The notes below the pieces were generated by a model. The model searched no databases and was not told the origin of the DNA. It worked only from the letters and a program-made list of their open reading frames with translations. A stretch of DNA of 64,000 nt, taken from the NCBI RefSeq assembly GCF_005047635.1, contig NZ_SUKC01000003.1:62001-126000 (forward strand), written 5' to 3'. The position numbers and the translations under genes are program-made. Origin of the DNA: Arthrobacter sp. CAU 1506. GTDB taxonomy: Bacteria; Actinomycetota; Actinomycetes; Actinomycetales; Micrococcaceae. Positions 26,240 through 34,633 of the stretch are shown here, piece by piece (positions within the stretch are counted from its first letter, which is position 1; every line of letters begins with the position of its first letter).

Positions 26240-28048
26240 ATGGACGACGACGAGCGGGCAGGTGGAACGGTCTCCTCCGGACAGGAACCGCCGCGTCCGG
26301 CGGCACCGGGCTTCGCCGTGCAGCGCTGGCTCGGCAGTGGCGCATCGGCGTCGGTGTGGCTGGTCAGGGAGCTGGCCACGGGCACCGAGTATGCCCTGAA
26401 AGTGTTGTCCGCCCCGCCCGCTCCTGCCAACCACAACGACGACGCCGGTGCGCCGCCTCCCACCCGACGGGCGGCACGGCAGGGCGCGGCGGCGGAGGCG
26501 GGCAGGCCGGCCCCGTGGCCGGTTGCCGGAAGGCAGCAGGGGAAGGAGGGAGCGGCTGCCGCGGCGGACCGTGAATCCGTCCTGCTGGCGGGCGGCAGCC
26601 ATGAGCATCTGCTGCAGGCGCACGGCCAGGTGGCAACGGACCGGGGGCCGGGGCTGCTCTTGGAGTATGCCGCCGGCGGCTCGCTGGCGGCACTTGTCGC
26701 CGCGCGGGGACCTGTGGCGGTCGGCGAAGCGGTGACGCTGCTGTCTCCGATTGCCCAGGCGCTGGACTACCTGCACGGGCTCGGCGTGGTCCACGGCGAC
26801 GTGTCGCCCGGCAACGTGCTGTTCACGGCTGTTGGCAAGCCGCTGCTGGCCGATCTGGGGGTGGCGCGGGCACTCGGCAGCGTCCGGGCGCCGGCGGCGG
26901 GGACGCCCGGTTTCAAGGCCCCGTCCAGGAGTGTGGCCGAGGGCGGGCTGGACCCGGAAGAGGACGTTTATGCCCTGGCAGCCATCGGTTGGTTCGCCCT
27001 CACCGGGCGGGTGCCCGGCGCCACGGCGCACCGCCCGCCGTTGGGTGCTTTGGTCCCCGACGTGCCGGACGAGCTGGTGGCGCTGTTGGAGGAAGGGCTG
27101 GCGGAGCACGTGGACCAGCGCCCGTCCGCGGCGGAGTTCGCCCGGCGGGTGATCCGGACCGCTCGCCCCGAGGCGCTGGACCTGACCGCGTCGGCACATC
27201 CTTCGGTGGCGAGCCAGCTGTTGACCCGGCCCGGGACGCCGGAAAGACCCGCGGGGCTCCTGGAGGGATTGCGGGAGGGGTTGCGGCCGCCGCTGCCCGG
27301 CAGGTCCCGGGCCCGGAGCCGCAGCCGGCTGCCCAGTCGGCCCCGGGTGAGGCGGAGCGGCGCAGCCGGCCGTGGCCAGGGCCGGCCCGCGGGCGTCGCT
27401 GCCCCGCCCGCCACGGGTCGGTGGGGCAGGGCAGCATTCGCGCTGACCGCCGTGGCCGCCGCAGCGGGAGTGGCCCTCGCGGCCGGGAGCATCGTTGCTG
27501 CGCCGGAGGCCCGTCAGTCCGTGCAGGTGACCGGCCACGGGAAGTCCGTGGCGCAGTCGGTTGCCGCGGCGCCGCGTGAAGGACGGCCTCCGGCACCGCC
27601 GGAGACACGCTCCATGCCGGAGCAGCTCGAGCAGGCGCTGCACGGCGACGATGCGGCCGCGGCCGTGCCCGCTCTGGTCTGGTTGCGCAGCGAAGCCTTG
27701 CGAACCCGGGACGCGACGCTGCTCCAACGGGTCAATGTTCCCGGAACCGCCGTGATGGACACCGATCAGGACATTGTCTCGGCGCTGACCGAGGCCGGCT
27801 GTTGGCTGGCGGACTTCGAGACCACGGTGGAAGACCTCGCGGGGGAGGACGCTGCGGCCGGAACCTCGGGGCCACCGGCCCGCGTGGCTGCGACGGTCAT
27901 CACGTCGCCGTTCCGCCAGCTAGCGGCCGATGGCAGCGTGGTGAAGGACCATTTCGAACCCAGCGTGCAGCGGATCCAACTGGAACTCGTGCGGCAGGAG
28001 GCTGGTTGGCTCATCCAGGCGGTCTATGAAACGCCGCCGCCCGGATGA
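26240..28048 (+). CDS. Transmembrane serine/threonine kinase-like protein, divergent
   Basis: A 602-residue protein: kinase domain (about residues 25-300), basic Pro/Arg/Ser linker, one transmembrane helix (about 397-421) and an extracellular C-terminal domain of about 180 residues. The glycine loop GSGASASVW, Lys54 in YALKVL and Glu112 are present. The catalytic loop is HGDVSPGNV (HGD in place of HRD; Asp187 and Asn192 kept), the metal motif is DLG instead of DFG, and APE reads APS. About 50 low-complexity residues separate the lysine from the alpha-C helix. Catalytic residues survive, so activity is possible but atypical. No PASTA repeats. Confidence 0.82.
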   Translation: MDDDERAGGTVSSGQEPPRPAAPGFAVQRWLGSGASASVWLVRELATGTEYALKVLSAPPAPANHNDDAGAPPPTRRAARQGAAAEAGRPAPWPVAGRQQGKEGAAAAADRESVLLAGGSHEHLLQAHGQVATDRGPGLLLEYAAGGSLAALVAARGPVAVGEAVTLLSPIAQALDYLHGLGVVHGDVSPGNVLFTAVGKPLLADLGVARALGSVRAPAAGTPGFKAPSRSVAEGGLDPEEDVYALAAIGWFALTGRVPGATAHRPPLGALVPDVPDELVALLEEGLAEHVDQRPSAAEFARRVIRTARPEALDLTASAHPSVASQLLTRPGTPERPAGLLEGLREGLRPPLPGRSRARSRSRLPSRPRVRRSGAAGRGQGRPAGVAAPPATGRWGRAAFALTAVAAAAGVALAAGSIVAAPEARQSVQVTGHGKSVAQSVAAAPREGRPPAPPETRSMPEQLEQALHGDDAAAAVPALVWLRSEALRTRDATLLQRVNVPGTAVMDTDQDIVSALTEAGCWLADFETTVEDLAGEDAAAGTSGPPARVAATVITSPFRQLAADGSVVKDHFEPSVQRIQLELVRQEAGWLIQAVYETPPPG

Positions 28049-28073
28049 CCCGAGGGCTGCTGCCGGCCGTGAC

Positions 28074-28085
28074 TAAGATCGAGGC
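28074..28085 (+). promoter_or_regulatory. Leaderless promoter of the tricorn gene
   Basis: TAAGAT (28074-28079), 6 nt, then ATG 28086. The overlapping GAGG could also act as a weak ribosome binding site on a longer transcript. Confidence 0.55.
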
Positions 28086-31000
28086 ATGACTTTATCCAGC
28101 TACTTCCGCTACCCGCACGTGCACGCCGATCTCGTCACGTTCGTCGCCGAGGACGATGTGTGGGTGGGCCCCATTGCCGGGGGCAGGGCGTGGCGGGTTT
28201 CGTCGCTGCAACTGCCGGCCAGGAACCCCAGATTCTCGCCCGACGGACAGAACCTGGTGTGGGGCGTGGTGCAGGCCAGCGCTCCCGAAGTGGTCACGTC
28301 CTCGGTCGACGGCGGAGGCTTCCGCCAGCTGACCTTCTGGGGACATGCGTCGACGAAGGTCAAAGGTTTCACACCACGGGGCGAAGCCTTGGTGACCAGT
28401 TCGTTCCAGCGCGAAGAATCCCGCCACACGTGGGCCTACGCCGTACCGCTGGACGGCTCCGGCGCCCGCGTGCTGCCCTATGGGCCGGTTGATTCCGTCG
28501 CGTTCGGGCCGGAGCTCGGCGACGAGCGCCCGGTGGTGCTCGGTAGCGTGCTCTCGCGTGAACCGGCCTGGTGGAAGCGGTACCGCGGCGGCACGGCCGG
28601 CAAACTCTGGATTGACCGGGATGGCGGCGGCGAATTCGGGCGCCTCGCCGCTGAGCTGGATGGGAACCTCGCGGATCCGATGTGGATCGGCGACCGGATA
28701 GCGTTCCTCAGCGACCACGAAGGCCACGGCAACCTGTACTCGGTCCGGCCGGACGGAGGGGACCTGCGCCGGCATACCGATCATGACGGCTTCTACGTCC
28801 GGCACGCGTCCACGGACGGCACCCGCGTGGTCTTCGAGTCCGCCGGCGAGCTGTGGCTGCTCGATTCCCTGGCCGCGGAACCGCGGCGGCTTCAGCTCAC
28901 GTTGGGCTCGGCCTCGACCGGACGCCGCAGCCGCCCTCTCAACGTGGCGCAGCACCTGGCATCGGCCGTGCCGAATCCGAAGGGAACCGCGTCCGTCATC
29001 GAGGCACACGGAACAGTGCATTGGCTGACCCACCGGGACGGTCCTTCGCGCGTCGTGGAGTCGACAGCCGGCGTCCGGGCCCGGCTGGCGCGGCCGCTCG
29101 GGGACTCGCGGGTGGTCTACGTCGCCGACCACGGGGGCGAAGAGGCCCTCTACATCCGCCAGGTTTTCGAACAGCTTCCCCAACCCGACGCGCCCGCACC
29201 CGCCGAAGCCAGTGCGGCACCTGCCGAACCGGAACCGGCCGGCTTGCCGCGCCCGGTGTCGGCCTCCGCCGTCGTTACCCCGACCCAATCCCAGCCGATT
29301 GTCGAAGTGCGTTCCGGCGGACGGCAGGGCGGCAGCGGAGCCGACAGCCAGGAGGCGGAGGCCCGTTCGGCCGCAGCGCTGGCGCCGCAGCAGCTGCGCC
29401 GGGTGGAATTGCCTGGACCGGACCGGGTGAGCGCGCTGGCTGCCAGCCCGGACGGCACACTGGCGGCGGTCGCCACCGAATACGGCCAGCTGCTGGTCCT
29501 GGACGTCGACAGCGGGGACCTGCGCCGGCTCGCTGGCACTGACCACGGGGCGGTCAACGAACTGACCTTCTCACCCGATTCGCGCTGGATCCTGTGGGCC
29601 GAACCGGTGACGGCGGAGGGCACCCGGACCCGTCTCCGGCTGGTTCGCGCTGACGGCAACGGCAGCATCATTGACGTGACCGACGGACGCTTCCGCGACC
29701 ACGGGCCGGCCTTCACCCCCGATGGCAAGTTCGCGGCCTTCCTCTCCGAACGGAGCTTCGACCCGGTCTATTCGACCCACAGCTTCGATTTGGGTTTCCC
29801 CGAATCAACCAAGCCGTTCCTGGTGGCTCTGGCCGCCGCCACTCCCTCGCCGTTCGGACCCTCGGTGCACGGCACGTTGCCGGATGCGCCGCCGGCAGCG
29901 GAGAAGGATCAGGACGGCCAGTCGGACGCCGGCGAGACCAAGCCTGCCGCCGCGGAGATCGCCGTGGACGCGGAACGGCTGGGTGAGCGGATCATTCCGG
30001 TCCCGGTCCAGCAGGGCCGCTACACCCGCCTTACCGCCGTGGACGGAGCCTTGCTGTGGCTGGCCACTGATCCTGCCGGGGTCACCGGAGAAGGACGTGC
30101 TTCAGCCGAGGACGCGGAGCAGTCCCAGCGGCTCGAGCGGTTCGACCTGTCGCGCCGTGAGGTTTCCGTGTTGGTGCCTGCCCTGGATGCCTACGAAATG
30201 TCGCAGGACCGCAAGCGGCTGGTGTACGTGCACAAGTCCAAGGTCAGGGCCGTCCCCGTCAGCGGGAAGGTCGACGACGACTCGCCGGAGAGCGTGCAGG
30301 TGGACCTGAGCCGGATCCGGCTCACGCTGGAACCGCTGAAGGTCTGGGGCCAGGCATTCGAGGAGGCCTGGCGGCTGCAGCGCGACTTCTACTGGGCCGA
30401 GGACATGGCGGGCATGGACTGGCAGGGCGTCTACGACCGCTACCGGCCGCTGGTGGAACGGTTGGGCTCCCACGACGACTTGATCGACCTGCTCTGGGAA
30501 CTGCATGGGGAACTGGGCACCTCGCACGCCTACGTCATGCCCGCACCGGTCACGGAGCCCGGCGCCGGCAAGCAGGGTCTGCTGGGCGCCGACTTGGTGC
30601 GGACCGAGGCCGGCTGGACGGTGCACAAGATCCTGGCCGGGGAATCTTCGGATCCGCTGGCACAGTCTCCGCTGACCGCTCCCGGCGCCGCCGTCCAACC
30701 GGGCGACGTCATTGCTGCCGTGGACGGCATCCCGGTGGATCCGCTCGGCGGCCCGGCGCCGTTGCTGGTGGGCGCCGCCGGCAAGACCGTTGAACTGACC
30801 ATCGTCAACGGATCGGGCAGCCCGGAAGCCGGCCTGCAGCGGCGGATTGCGGTGATCCCGATCCGTGACGAGGAACGGCTCCGGTACCAGAACTGGGTCG
30901 CCGGCAACCGCCGCAACGTCCGCGACGCCTCGAACGGGCGCTTCGGGTACCTCCACATCCCCGACATGGTGGCCCGCGGTTGGGCTCAACTGCACCGTGA

Positions 31001-31580
31001 CCTGGACGTGGAGACCGCCAAGGACGCGCTGATCATCGATGTCCGGCGCAACCGGGGCGGTCATACTTCGCAGCTGGTCGCCGAACTGATCGGCCGCAAG
31101 GTCAACGCTTGGAGCCTGGCCCGCGGCGAGCAGCCGGGCACCTATCCGGCACATGCACCGCGCGGCCCCGTCGTGGTCCTCACGGATGAGTATGCCGGTT
31201 CCGACGGCGACATCATCACGCAGGTGAGCAAGCTGCGCGGCATTGGCCCCGTTGTCGGGACGCGGACGTGGGGCGGCGTGGTCGGCATCGACGCGAAGTT
31301 TGCGCTGGCCGACGGCACCGGGGTCACGCAGCCCCGGTATGCGTTCTGGTTCACCCAGGGCGTGGGCTGGGGCGTGGAAAACTTTGGCGTTGAACCGGAC
31401 ATCGAGGTGCCGTTCCCGCCGCACGCCTACGGCGCAGGGGAAGACCCGCAGCTGGAGCACGGCGTGGGGATCCTGAAGGAGATGCTCAGCGAACTGCCGA
31501 CCGACCAGCCGCCGGCCCGCGGCGGCTATCCGGTGCTGCGTCCCGGGGCGCTGCCGCCGCGGCCGCAGGATCTGCGCTGA
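28086..31580 (+). CDS. Tricorn protease homologue
   Basis: An 1164-residue S41-family peptidase that in its family trims peptides made by larger proteases. In order: a six-bladed then a seven-bladed beta-propeller region (about residues 1-360 and 430-700) split by an Ala/Pro-rich insertion (about 363-430), a C1 domain, a PDZ domain (about 825-915) and the catalytic C2 domain. The active site is readable as TSHAY (Ser813-His814), AGSDGD (nucleophile Ser1039) and GVENFGVEPD (Glu1098). There is no signal peptide, so it should be cytoplasmic. No neighbouring proteasome genes. Confidence 0.93.
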   Translation: MTLSSYFRYPHVHADLVTFVAEDDVWVGPIAGGRAWRVSSLQLPARNPRFSPDGQNLVWGVVQASAPEVVTSSVDGGGFRQLTFWGHASTKVKGFTPRGEALVTSSFQREESRHTWAYAVPLDGSGARVLPYGPVDSVAFGPELGDERPVVLGSVLSREPAWWKRYRGGTAGKLWIDRDGGGEFGRLAAELDGNLADPMWIGDRIAFLSDHEGHGNLYSVRPDGGDLRRHTDHDGFYVRHASTDGTRVVFESAGELWLLDSLAAEPRRLQLTLGSASTGRRSRPLNVAQHLASAVPNPKGTASVIEAHGTVHWLTHRDGPSRVVESTAGVRARLARPLGDSRVVYVADHGGEEALYIRQVFEQLPQPDAPAPAEASAAPAEPEPAGLPRPVSASAVVTPTQSQPIVEVRSGGRQGGSGADSQEAEARSAAALAPQQLRRVELPGPDRVSALAASPDGTLAAVATEYGQLLVLDVDSGDLRRLAGTDHGAVNELTFSPDSRWILWAEPVTAEGTRTRLRLVRADGNGSIIDVTDGRFRDHGPAFTPDGKFAAFLSERSFDPVYSTHSFDLGFPESTKPFLVALAAATPSPFGPSVHGTLPDAPPAAEKDQDGQSDAGETKPAAAEIAVDAERLGERIIPVPVQQGRYTRLTAVDGALLWLATDPAGVTGEGRASAEDAEQSQRLERFDLSRREVSVLVPALDAYEMSQDRKRLVYVHKSKVRAVPVSGKVDDDSPESVQVDLSRIRLTLEPLKVWGQAFEEAWRLQRDFYWAEDMAGMDWQGVYDRYRPLVERLGSHDDLIDLLWELHGELGTSHAYVMPAPVTEPGAGKQGLLGADLVRTEAGWTVHKILAGESSDPLAQSPLTAPGAAVQPGDVIAAVDGIPVDPLGGPAPLLVGAAGKTVELTIVNGSGSPEAGLQRRIAVIPIRDEERLRYQNWVAGNRRNVRDASNGRFGYLHIPDMVARGWAQLHRDLDVETAKDALIIDVRRNRGGHTSQLVAELIGRKVNAWSLARGEQPGTYPAHAPRGPVVVLTDEYAGSDGDIITQVSKLRGIGPVVGTRTWGGVVGIDAKFALADGTGVTQPRYAFWFTQGVGWGVENFGVEPDIEVPFPPHAYGAGEDPQLEHGVGILKEMLSELPTDQPPARGGYPVLRPGALPPRPQDLR

Positions 31581-31609
31581 CCTTCGCCAGCGCGGCCGTC
31601 CGCGAACCT

Positions 31610-31648
31610 GAAGAACCCCGGCACATCCAGGATGCGCCGGGGTTCTTC
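31610..31648. terminator. Terminator between tricorn and OsmC genes
   Basis: Perfect 13-bp inverted repeat GAAGAACCCCGGC / GCCGGGGTTCTTC, 13-nt loop, followed by TGTCTTTTCG. It serves the convergent pair. Confidence 0.9.
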
Positions 31649-31661
31649 TGTCTTTTCGAAA

Positions 31662-32093
31662 CTAGCTGGCCAGCGTGGCGTCAAGCGTGATGCTCGGCAC
31701 CGAGGCCAGGGCACCGGATACCGGACAGTTCTCCTTGGCGCCGGTGGCCAGGCGCTGGAAATCTTCCTCGCTGATCCCGGGCACGGTGGCGTTGACGGTC
31801 AGCCGGATCTCGGTGATGCCGGTCCCCGGCACGAAGTCCACCGCCGCAGAGGTCTTGATGCTTTCCGCCGTGGTGCCGTGTTCCTTGAGCATGTTGCTGA
31901 ACTGCATCGAGTAGCAGGTGGCATGGGCTGCAGCCAGCAGCTCTTCGGGGCTGGTCTTTCCTTCGGCCTGCTCCGCCCGGGCCTTCCAGGTGACATCGTA
32001 GGTGCCGATTCCAGACGTTTCGAATGTGGTCTGGCCGCTGCCGCCGAACAGGTCGCCTTTCCATTCGGTGCTGGCAGTACGGGTTGTAGCCAT
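31662..32093 (-). CDS. OsmC-family peroxiredoxin
   Basis: A 143-residue thiol peroxidase of the OsmC/Ohr fold, acting on organic hydroperoxides. The two family cysteines are visible in ATCYSMQFSNML and KENCPVSGAL. NPEELLAAAHATC-type context (SPEELLAAAHATC) and GGSGQTTFETSG place it with OsmC rather than Ohr. GGAGG lies 5 nt before ATG. Single gene with its own promoter. Confidence 0.93.
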   Translation of the reverse strand: MATTRTASTEWKGDLFGGSGQTTFETSGIGTYDVTWKARAEQAEGKTSPEELLAAAHATCYSMQFSNMLKEHGTTAESIKTSAAVDFVPGTGITEIRLTVNATVPGISEEDFQRLATGAKENCPVSGALASVPSITLDATLAS

Positions 32094-32164
32094 GTGTCCT
32101 CCTTGGTCGATCTGGGATACGTTCCATGCCGGTCCGGCCGCGTAGGGCCGGTGCCGTCCATTTC

Positions 32165-32193
32165 ATACTAGGGGAGTTGCCGCGGCCTGTCCG
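32165..32193 (-). promoter_or_regulatory. OsmC gene promoter
   Basis: Minus strand: -35 CGGACA (32193-32188), 17-bp spacer, -10 TAGTAT (32170-32165). It gives a leader of about 65 nt. Confidence 0.5.
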
Positions 32194-32212
32194 GTGGGCG
32201 GGTTAAACCGCG

Positions 32213-32242
32213 GCGGCCGGCCCCGAATCCGGGACCGGCCGC
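32213..32242 (-). terminator. Hairpin downstream of small membrane gene
   Basis: GCGGCCGG / CCGGCCGC outer stem (8 bp) continues after one mismatch into CCC/GGG. It lies 22 bp beyond the stop codon of the 116-residue membrane protein. Confidence 0.6.
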
Positions 32243-32263
32243 AGTGTCAGTGGCTTCGCAGGG

Positions 32264-32614
32264 TCAGTTCCACAAAGTCGCGATGGCAACGTTTAGCAGC
32301 GCCAGACCGCCGACTGAATGGGCCAGGCCAGCGGAAATCGGTTCGCCGGCCTTGTACTTGCGGCGACCAATGAAAGCGAGGACGCCGACGACGAGCGCGA
32401 TGACCAGCTTGATGGACAGCTTCACATAGTTCGCGTCCATGTCCAGGGCCGGAATCAGGCCCATCATGATCACACCGGTGATGATCTGCAGGGCGGCGCC
32501 GTCGAACTGCCGCGGGTGGACGGTGGGCTTCTTCATGTTGCCGATCCAAATGCCGACGATCATGGCCGCACCGACGATGTGCAGGAAGACGAGAAGGTTG
32601 TAAAGGATGTCCAT
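32264..32614 (-). CDS. Four-helix membrane protein of unknown function
   Basis: A 116-residue integral membrane protein with about four hydrophobic segments. The first carries LYNLLVFLHIVGAAMIVGIWIG, and the His in LHIVGA is reminiscent of small haem or copper-associated membrane proteins, though no full motif is present. ALQIITGVIMMGL and KLSIKLVIALVVGVLAFIGRRK follow. I do not recognise a named family. A leaderless-type promoter and flanking hairpins define it as a single-gene unit between OsmC and sucB. Confidence 0.75.
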   Translation of the reverse strand: MDILYNLLVFLHIVGAAMIVGIWIGNMKKPTVHPRQFDGAALQIITGVIMMGLIPALDMDANYVKLSIKLVIALVVGVLAFIGRRKYKAGEPISAGLAHSVGGLALLNVAIATLWN

Positions 32615-32626
32615 GGGCCCAGCCTA
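32615..32626 (-). promoter_or_regulatory. Leaderless promoter of the four-helix membrane gene
   Basis: Minus-strand TAGGCT (32626-32621), 6 nt, then ATG 32614. Confidence 0.6.
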
Positions 32627-32710
32627 TCGGGCCACAGTGGGGCTGCAGGCCGCGGCATGCCGGGCCGGAATGAATTTTTCTACCTGCTGTAGTAGCCGCG
32701 GCAGACGAAA

Positions 32711-32752
32711 CAGCGGCGGGCCGCGTCCAGAACTGAACGCGGCCCGCCGCTG
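32711..32752 (-). terminator. Strong terminator downstream of sucB
   Basis: Perfect 16-bp inverted repeat (CAGCGGCGGGCCGCGT and complement) with a 10-nt loop, 28 bp past the sucB stop. On the minus strand it is followed by TTTCG. Confidence 0.9.
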
Positions 32753-32779
32753 ATTGGTGCGCGGTGCGGAACCGCCGGG

Positions 32780-34522
32780 CTACAGGCCCAGATCCGCCTC
32801 GAACTGGCCGGCTTCCAGACGTGCCCGCAGCGTCTGCAGGAAACGGCCGGCATCCGCGCCGTCGACCAAACGGTGGTCGTAGGTCAGCGAGAGGTACATC
32901 ATCGAGCGGATCGCGATCGAATCGTCGCCGTTCTCATCCTGGACCACCATCGCCCGCTTGACGATGCTGCCGGTCCCGAGGATGCCGACCTGCGGCTGGT
33001 TGATGATCGGGGTGTCGAACAGGGCCCCGACGCTGCCGATGTTGGTAATGGAGAACGTGCCGCCGGAGAGCTCATCCGGGCCGATCTTGTTGCTCCGGGT
33101 GCGGTCCGCGACGTCGGCAATCTTGCCCGCCAGGCCGGCAAGGTTGAGGTTGCCTGCGTCGTTGATGACCGGTACCAGCAGGCCCTTGTCGGTGTCCACC
33201 GCAATCGCCAGGTGCTCGGCGTTGTGGTAGGTGATCTCCTGCTTTTCCTCGTCGTACTCGGCGTTCAGCTTCGGGTGCTGCTTGAGCGCCTCCGCAACGG
33301 CCTTGGCGATGAAGGGCAGGTAGGTCAGCTTGACGCCGTTCTGGTCCTGGAAGGACTTCTTGGCGCGTTCACGGAGCTTGACCACCTTGGTCATGTCGAT
33401 CTCATGGACCTGGGTGAGCTGCGTGGAGGCGTCCAGCGATTCGCGCATCCGGCGGGCGATGACCTGGCGGATCCGCGGAGCCTTCTCCACGGTGCCGCGC
33501 TTGGCCGAGGCCGCTGCCTGCGCCGGAGCCGCCGCGGGCGCTGCTGCGGGAGCGGCGGCCGGCTTGGCGGATTCGGCTGCTTCCAGCACGTCCTGCTTGC
33601 GGATGCGGCCGCCCACTCCGGTGCCCTTGACGGTGGAGAGATCCACCTTGTGCTGATTGGCCAGCTTGCGGACCAGCGGAGTGACGTAGCCGGCGTCGGA
33701 GACTGCGGCAGCCTCGGCGGGCGCAGGCGCTGCCTTCGGGGCTTCTGCAGCAGGCGCCTCAGCCTTGGGGGCTTCGGCCTTCGGAGCTTCGGCGGCGGGC
33801 TGCGCGGCCTTTGCGGGCTCCTTCACCGGGGCCTCGCGGTCCTGGGCCGGGGCGGCGGCCACCGGCTCGGCTTCCTTCGGCTCCGCCTTGGCGGGACCGG
33901 CACCGGTGCCGATGATGGCCAGCACCGAACCGACCTCGGCGGTCTCGTCCTCGGCGACCTTGATCTCCTGGACCGTGCCGGCCACGGGGGACGGGATTTC
34001 GGTGTCGACCTTGTCGGTGGAGACCTCGAGCAGCGGCTCATCAACCTCGACCGTGTCGCCGACCTGCTTCAGCCAGCGGGTGACGGTTCCTTCGGTGACG
34101 CTCTCGCCCAGGGCCGGGAGCGTGACTTCGGTGCCTTCGCCGGAGCCGGCGGCCGGAGCTTCCTCGGCAGGGGCTTCCTGCTGGGGCTCTTCCTGCTGCG
34201 GGGCTTCCGGCGCGGCCTCCTGCTGCGGCTCTTCGGCCGGGGCTTCCTCGGCCGGAGCCTCTTCGGCCGCCTGGCCGGAACCGGAACCGTCGCCGATGCG
34301 CACCAGCGGGGCCCCGACGTCGGCGGTCTCGTCCTCAGCCACCAGGATCTCTTCAATCACACCGGCTACGGGAGAGGGGATTTCGGTGTCAACCTTGTCG
34401 GTGGAAACCTCGAGCAGCGGTTCGTCGACTTCGACCCGGTCGCCGACTTGCTTCAGCCAGCGGGTCACAGTGCCTTCGGTGACGCTTTCACCGAGGGCGG
34501 GCAAGTTCACGGTTTCAGACAT
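32780..34522 (-). CDS. sucB: 2-oxoglutarate dehydrogenase E2 (dihydrolipoyl succinyltransferase)
   Basis: A 580-residue E2 component. Two lipoyl domains (about residues 2-76 and 120-195) share nearly identical blocks [19 protein letters not shown] and the lipoylated lysine in STDKVDTE. Long Ala/Glu/Pro/Gln linkers separate them. The peripheral subunit-binding domain ([16 protein letters not shown], about 300-335) and the acyltransferase domain with [14 protein letters not shown] (catalytic His and Asp) follow. ATG 34522 has GGAG upstream. It lies downstream of lpdA (E3). Substrate choice (succinyl versus a shared or branched-chain role) is by overall similarity. Confidence 0.92.
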   Translation of the reverse strand: MSETVNLPALGESVTEGTVTRWLKQVGDRVEVDEPLLEVSTDKVDTEIPSPVAGVIEEILVAEDETADVGAPLVRIGDGSGSGQAAEEAPAEEAPAEEPQQEAAPEAPQQEEPQQEAPAEEAPAAGSGEGTEVTLPALGESVTEGTVTRWLKQVGDTVEVDEPLLEVSTDKVDTEIPSPVAGTVQEIKVAEDETAEVGSVLAIIGTGAGPAKAEPKEAEPVAAAPAQDREAPVKEPAKAAQPAAEAPKAEAPKAEAPAAEAPKAAPAPAEAAAVSDAGYVTPLVRKLANQHKVDLSTVKGTGVGGRIRKQDVLEAAESAKPAAAPAAAPAAAPAQAAASAKRGTVEKAPRIRQVIARRMRESLDASTQLTQVHEIDMTKVVKLRERAKKSFQDQNGVKLTYLPFIAKAVAEALKQHPKLNAEYDEEKQEITYHNAEHLAIAVDTDKGLLVPVINDAGNLNLAGLAGKIADVADRTRSNKIGPDELSGGTFSITNIGSVGALFDTPIINQPQVGILGTGSIVKRAMVVQDENGDDSIAIRSMMYLSLTYDHRLVDGADAGRFLQTLRARLEAGQFEADLGL

Positions 34523-34587
34523 GTCGTCCCCGTTCTCCTTTGAGTCTATTTTCCGGCCTGGCCGGTACATCGAGTCTTACTCTTGAG

Positions 34588-34624
34588 CCTAGTGCACCCG
34601 TCCGGCGAGGACGGGTGCACTAGG
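34588..34624. terminator. Perfect 16-bp hairpin between lpdA and sucB
   Basis: CCTAGTGCACCCGTCC, loop GGCGA, and the exact complement. It starts 9 nt after the lpdA stop. In the direction of transcription no T-run follows, so it may end lpdA transcripts, stabilise their 3' end, or only partly block read-through into sucB. Confidence 0.75.
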
Positions 34625-34633
34625 TGAAGCTTG

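Noticed and set aside
32873-34543. 556-codon plus-strand frame opposite sucB
   Set aside because: Low-complexity Gly/Arg/Leu shadow of the Ala/Pro/Glu-rich E2 linkers; no start signal and no domain.
34523-34570. Longer start for sucB
   Set aside because: The family begins at the first lipoyl domain ([13 protein letters not shown]), and GGAG lies before ATG 34522.
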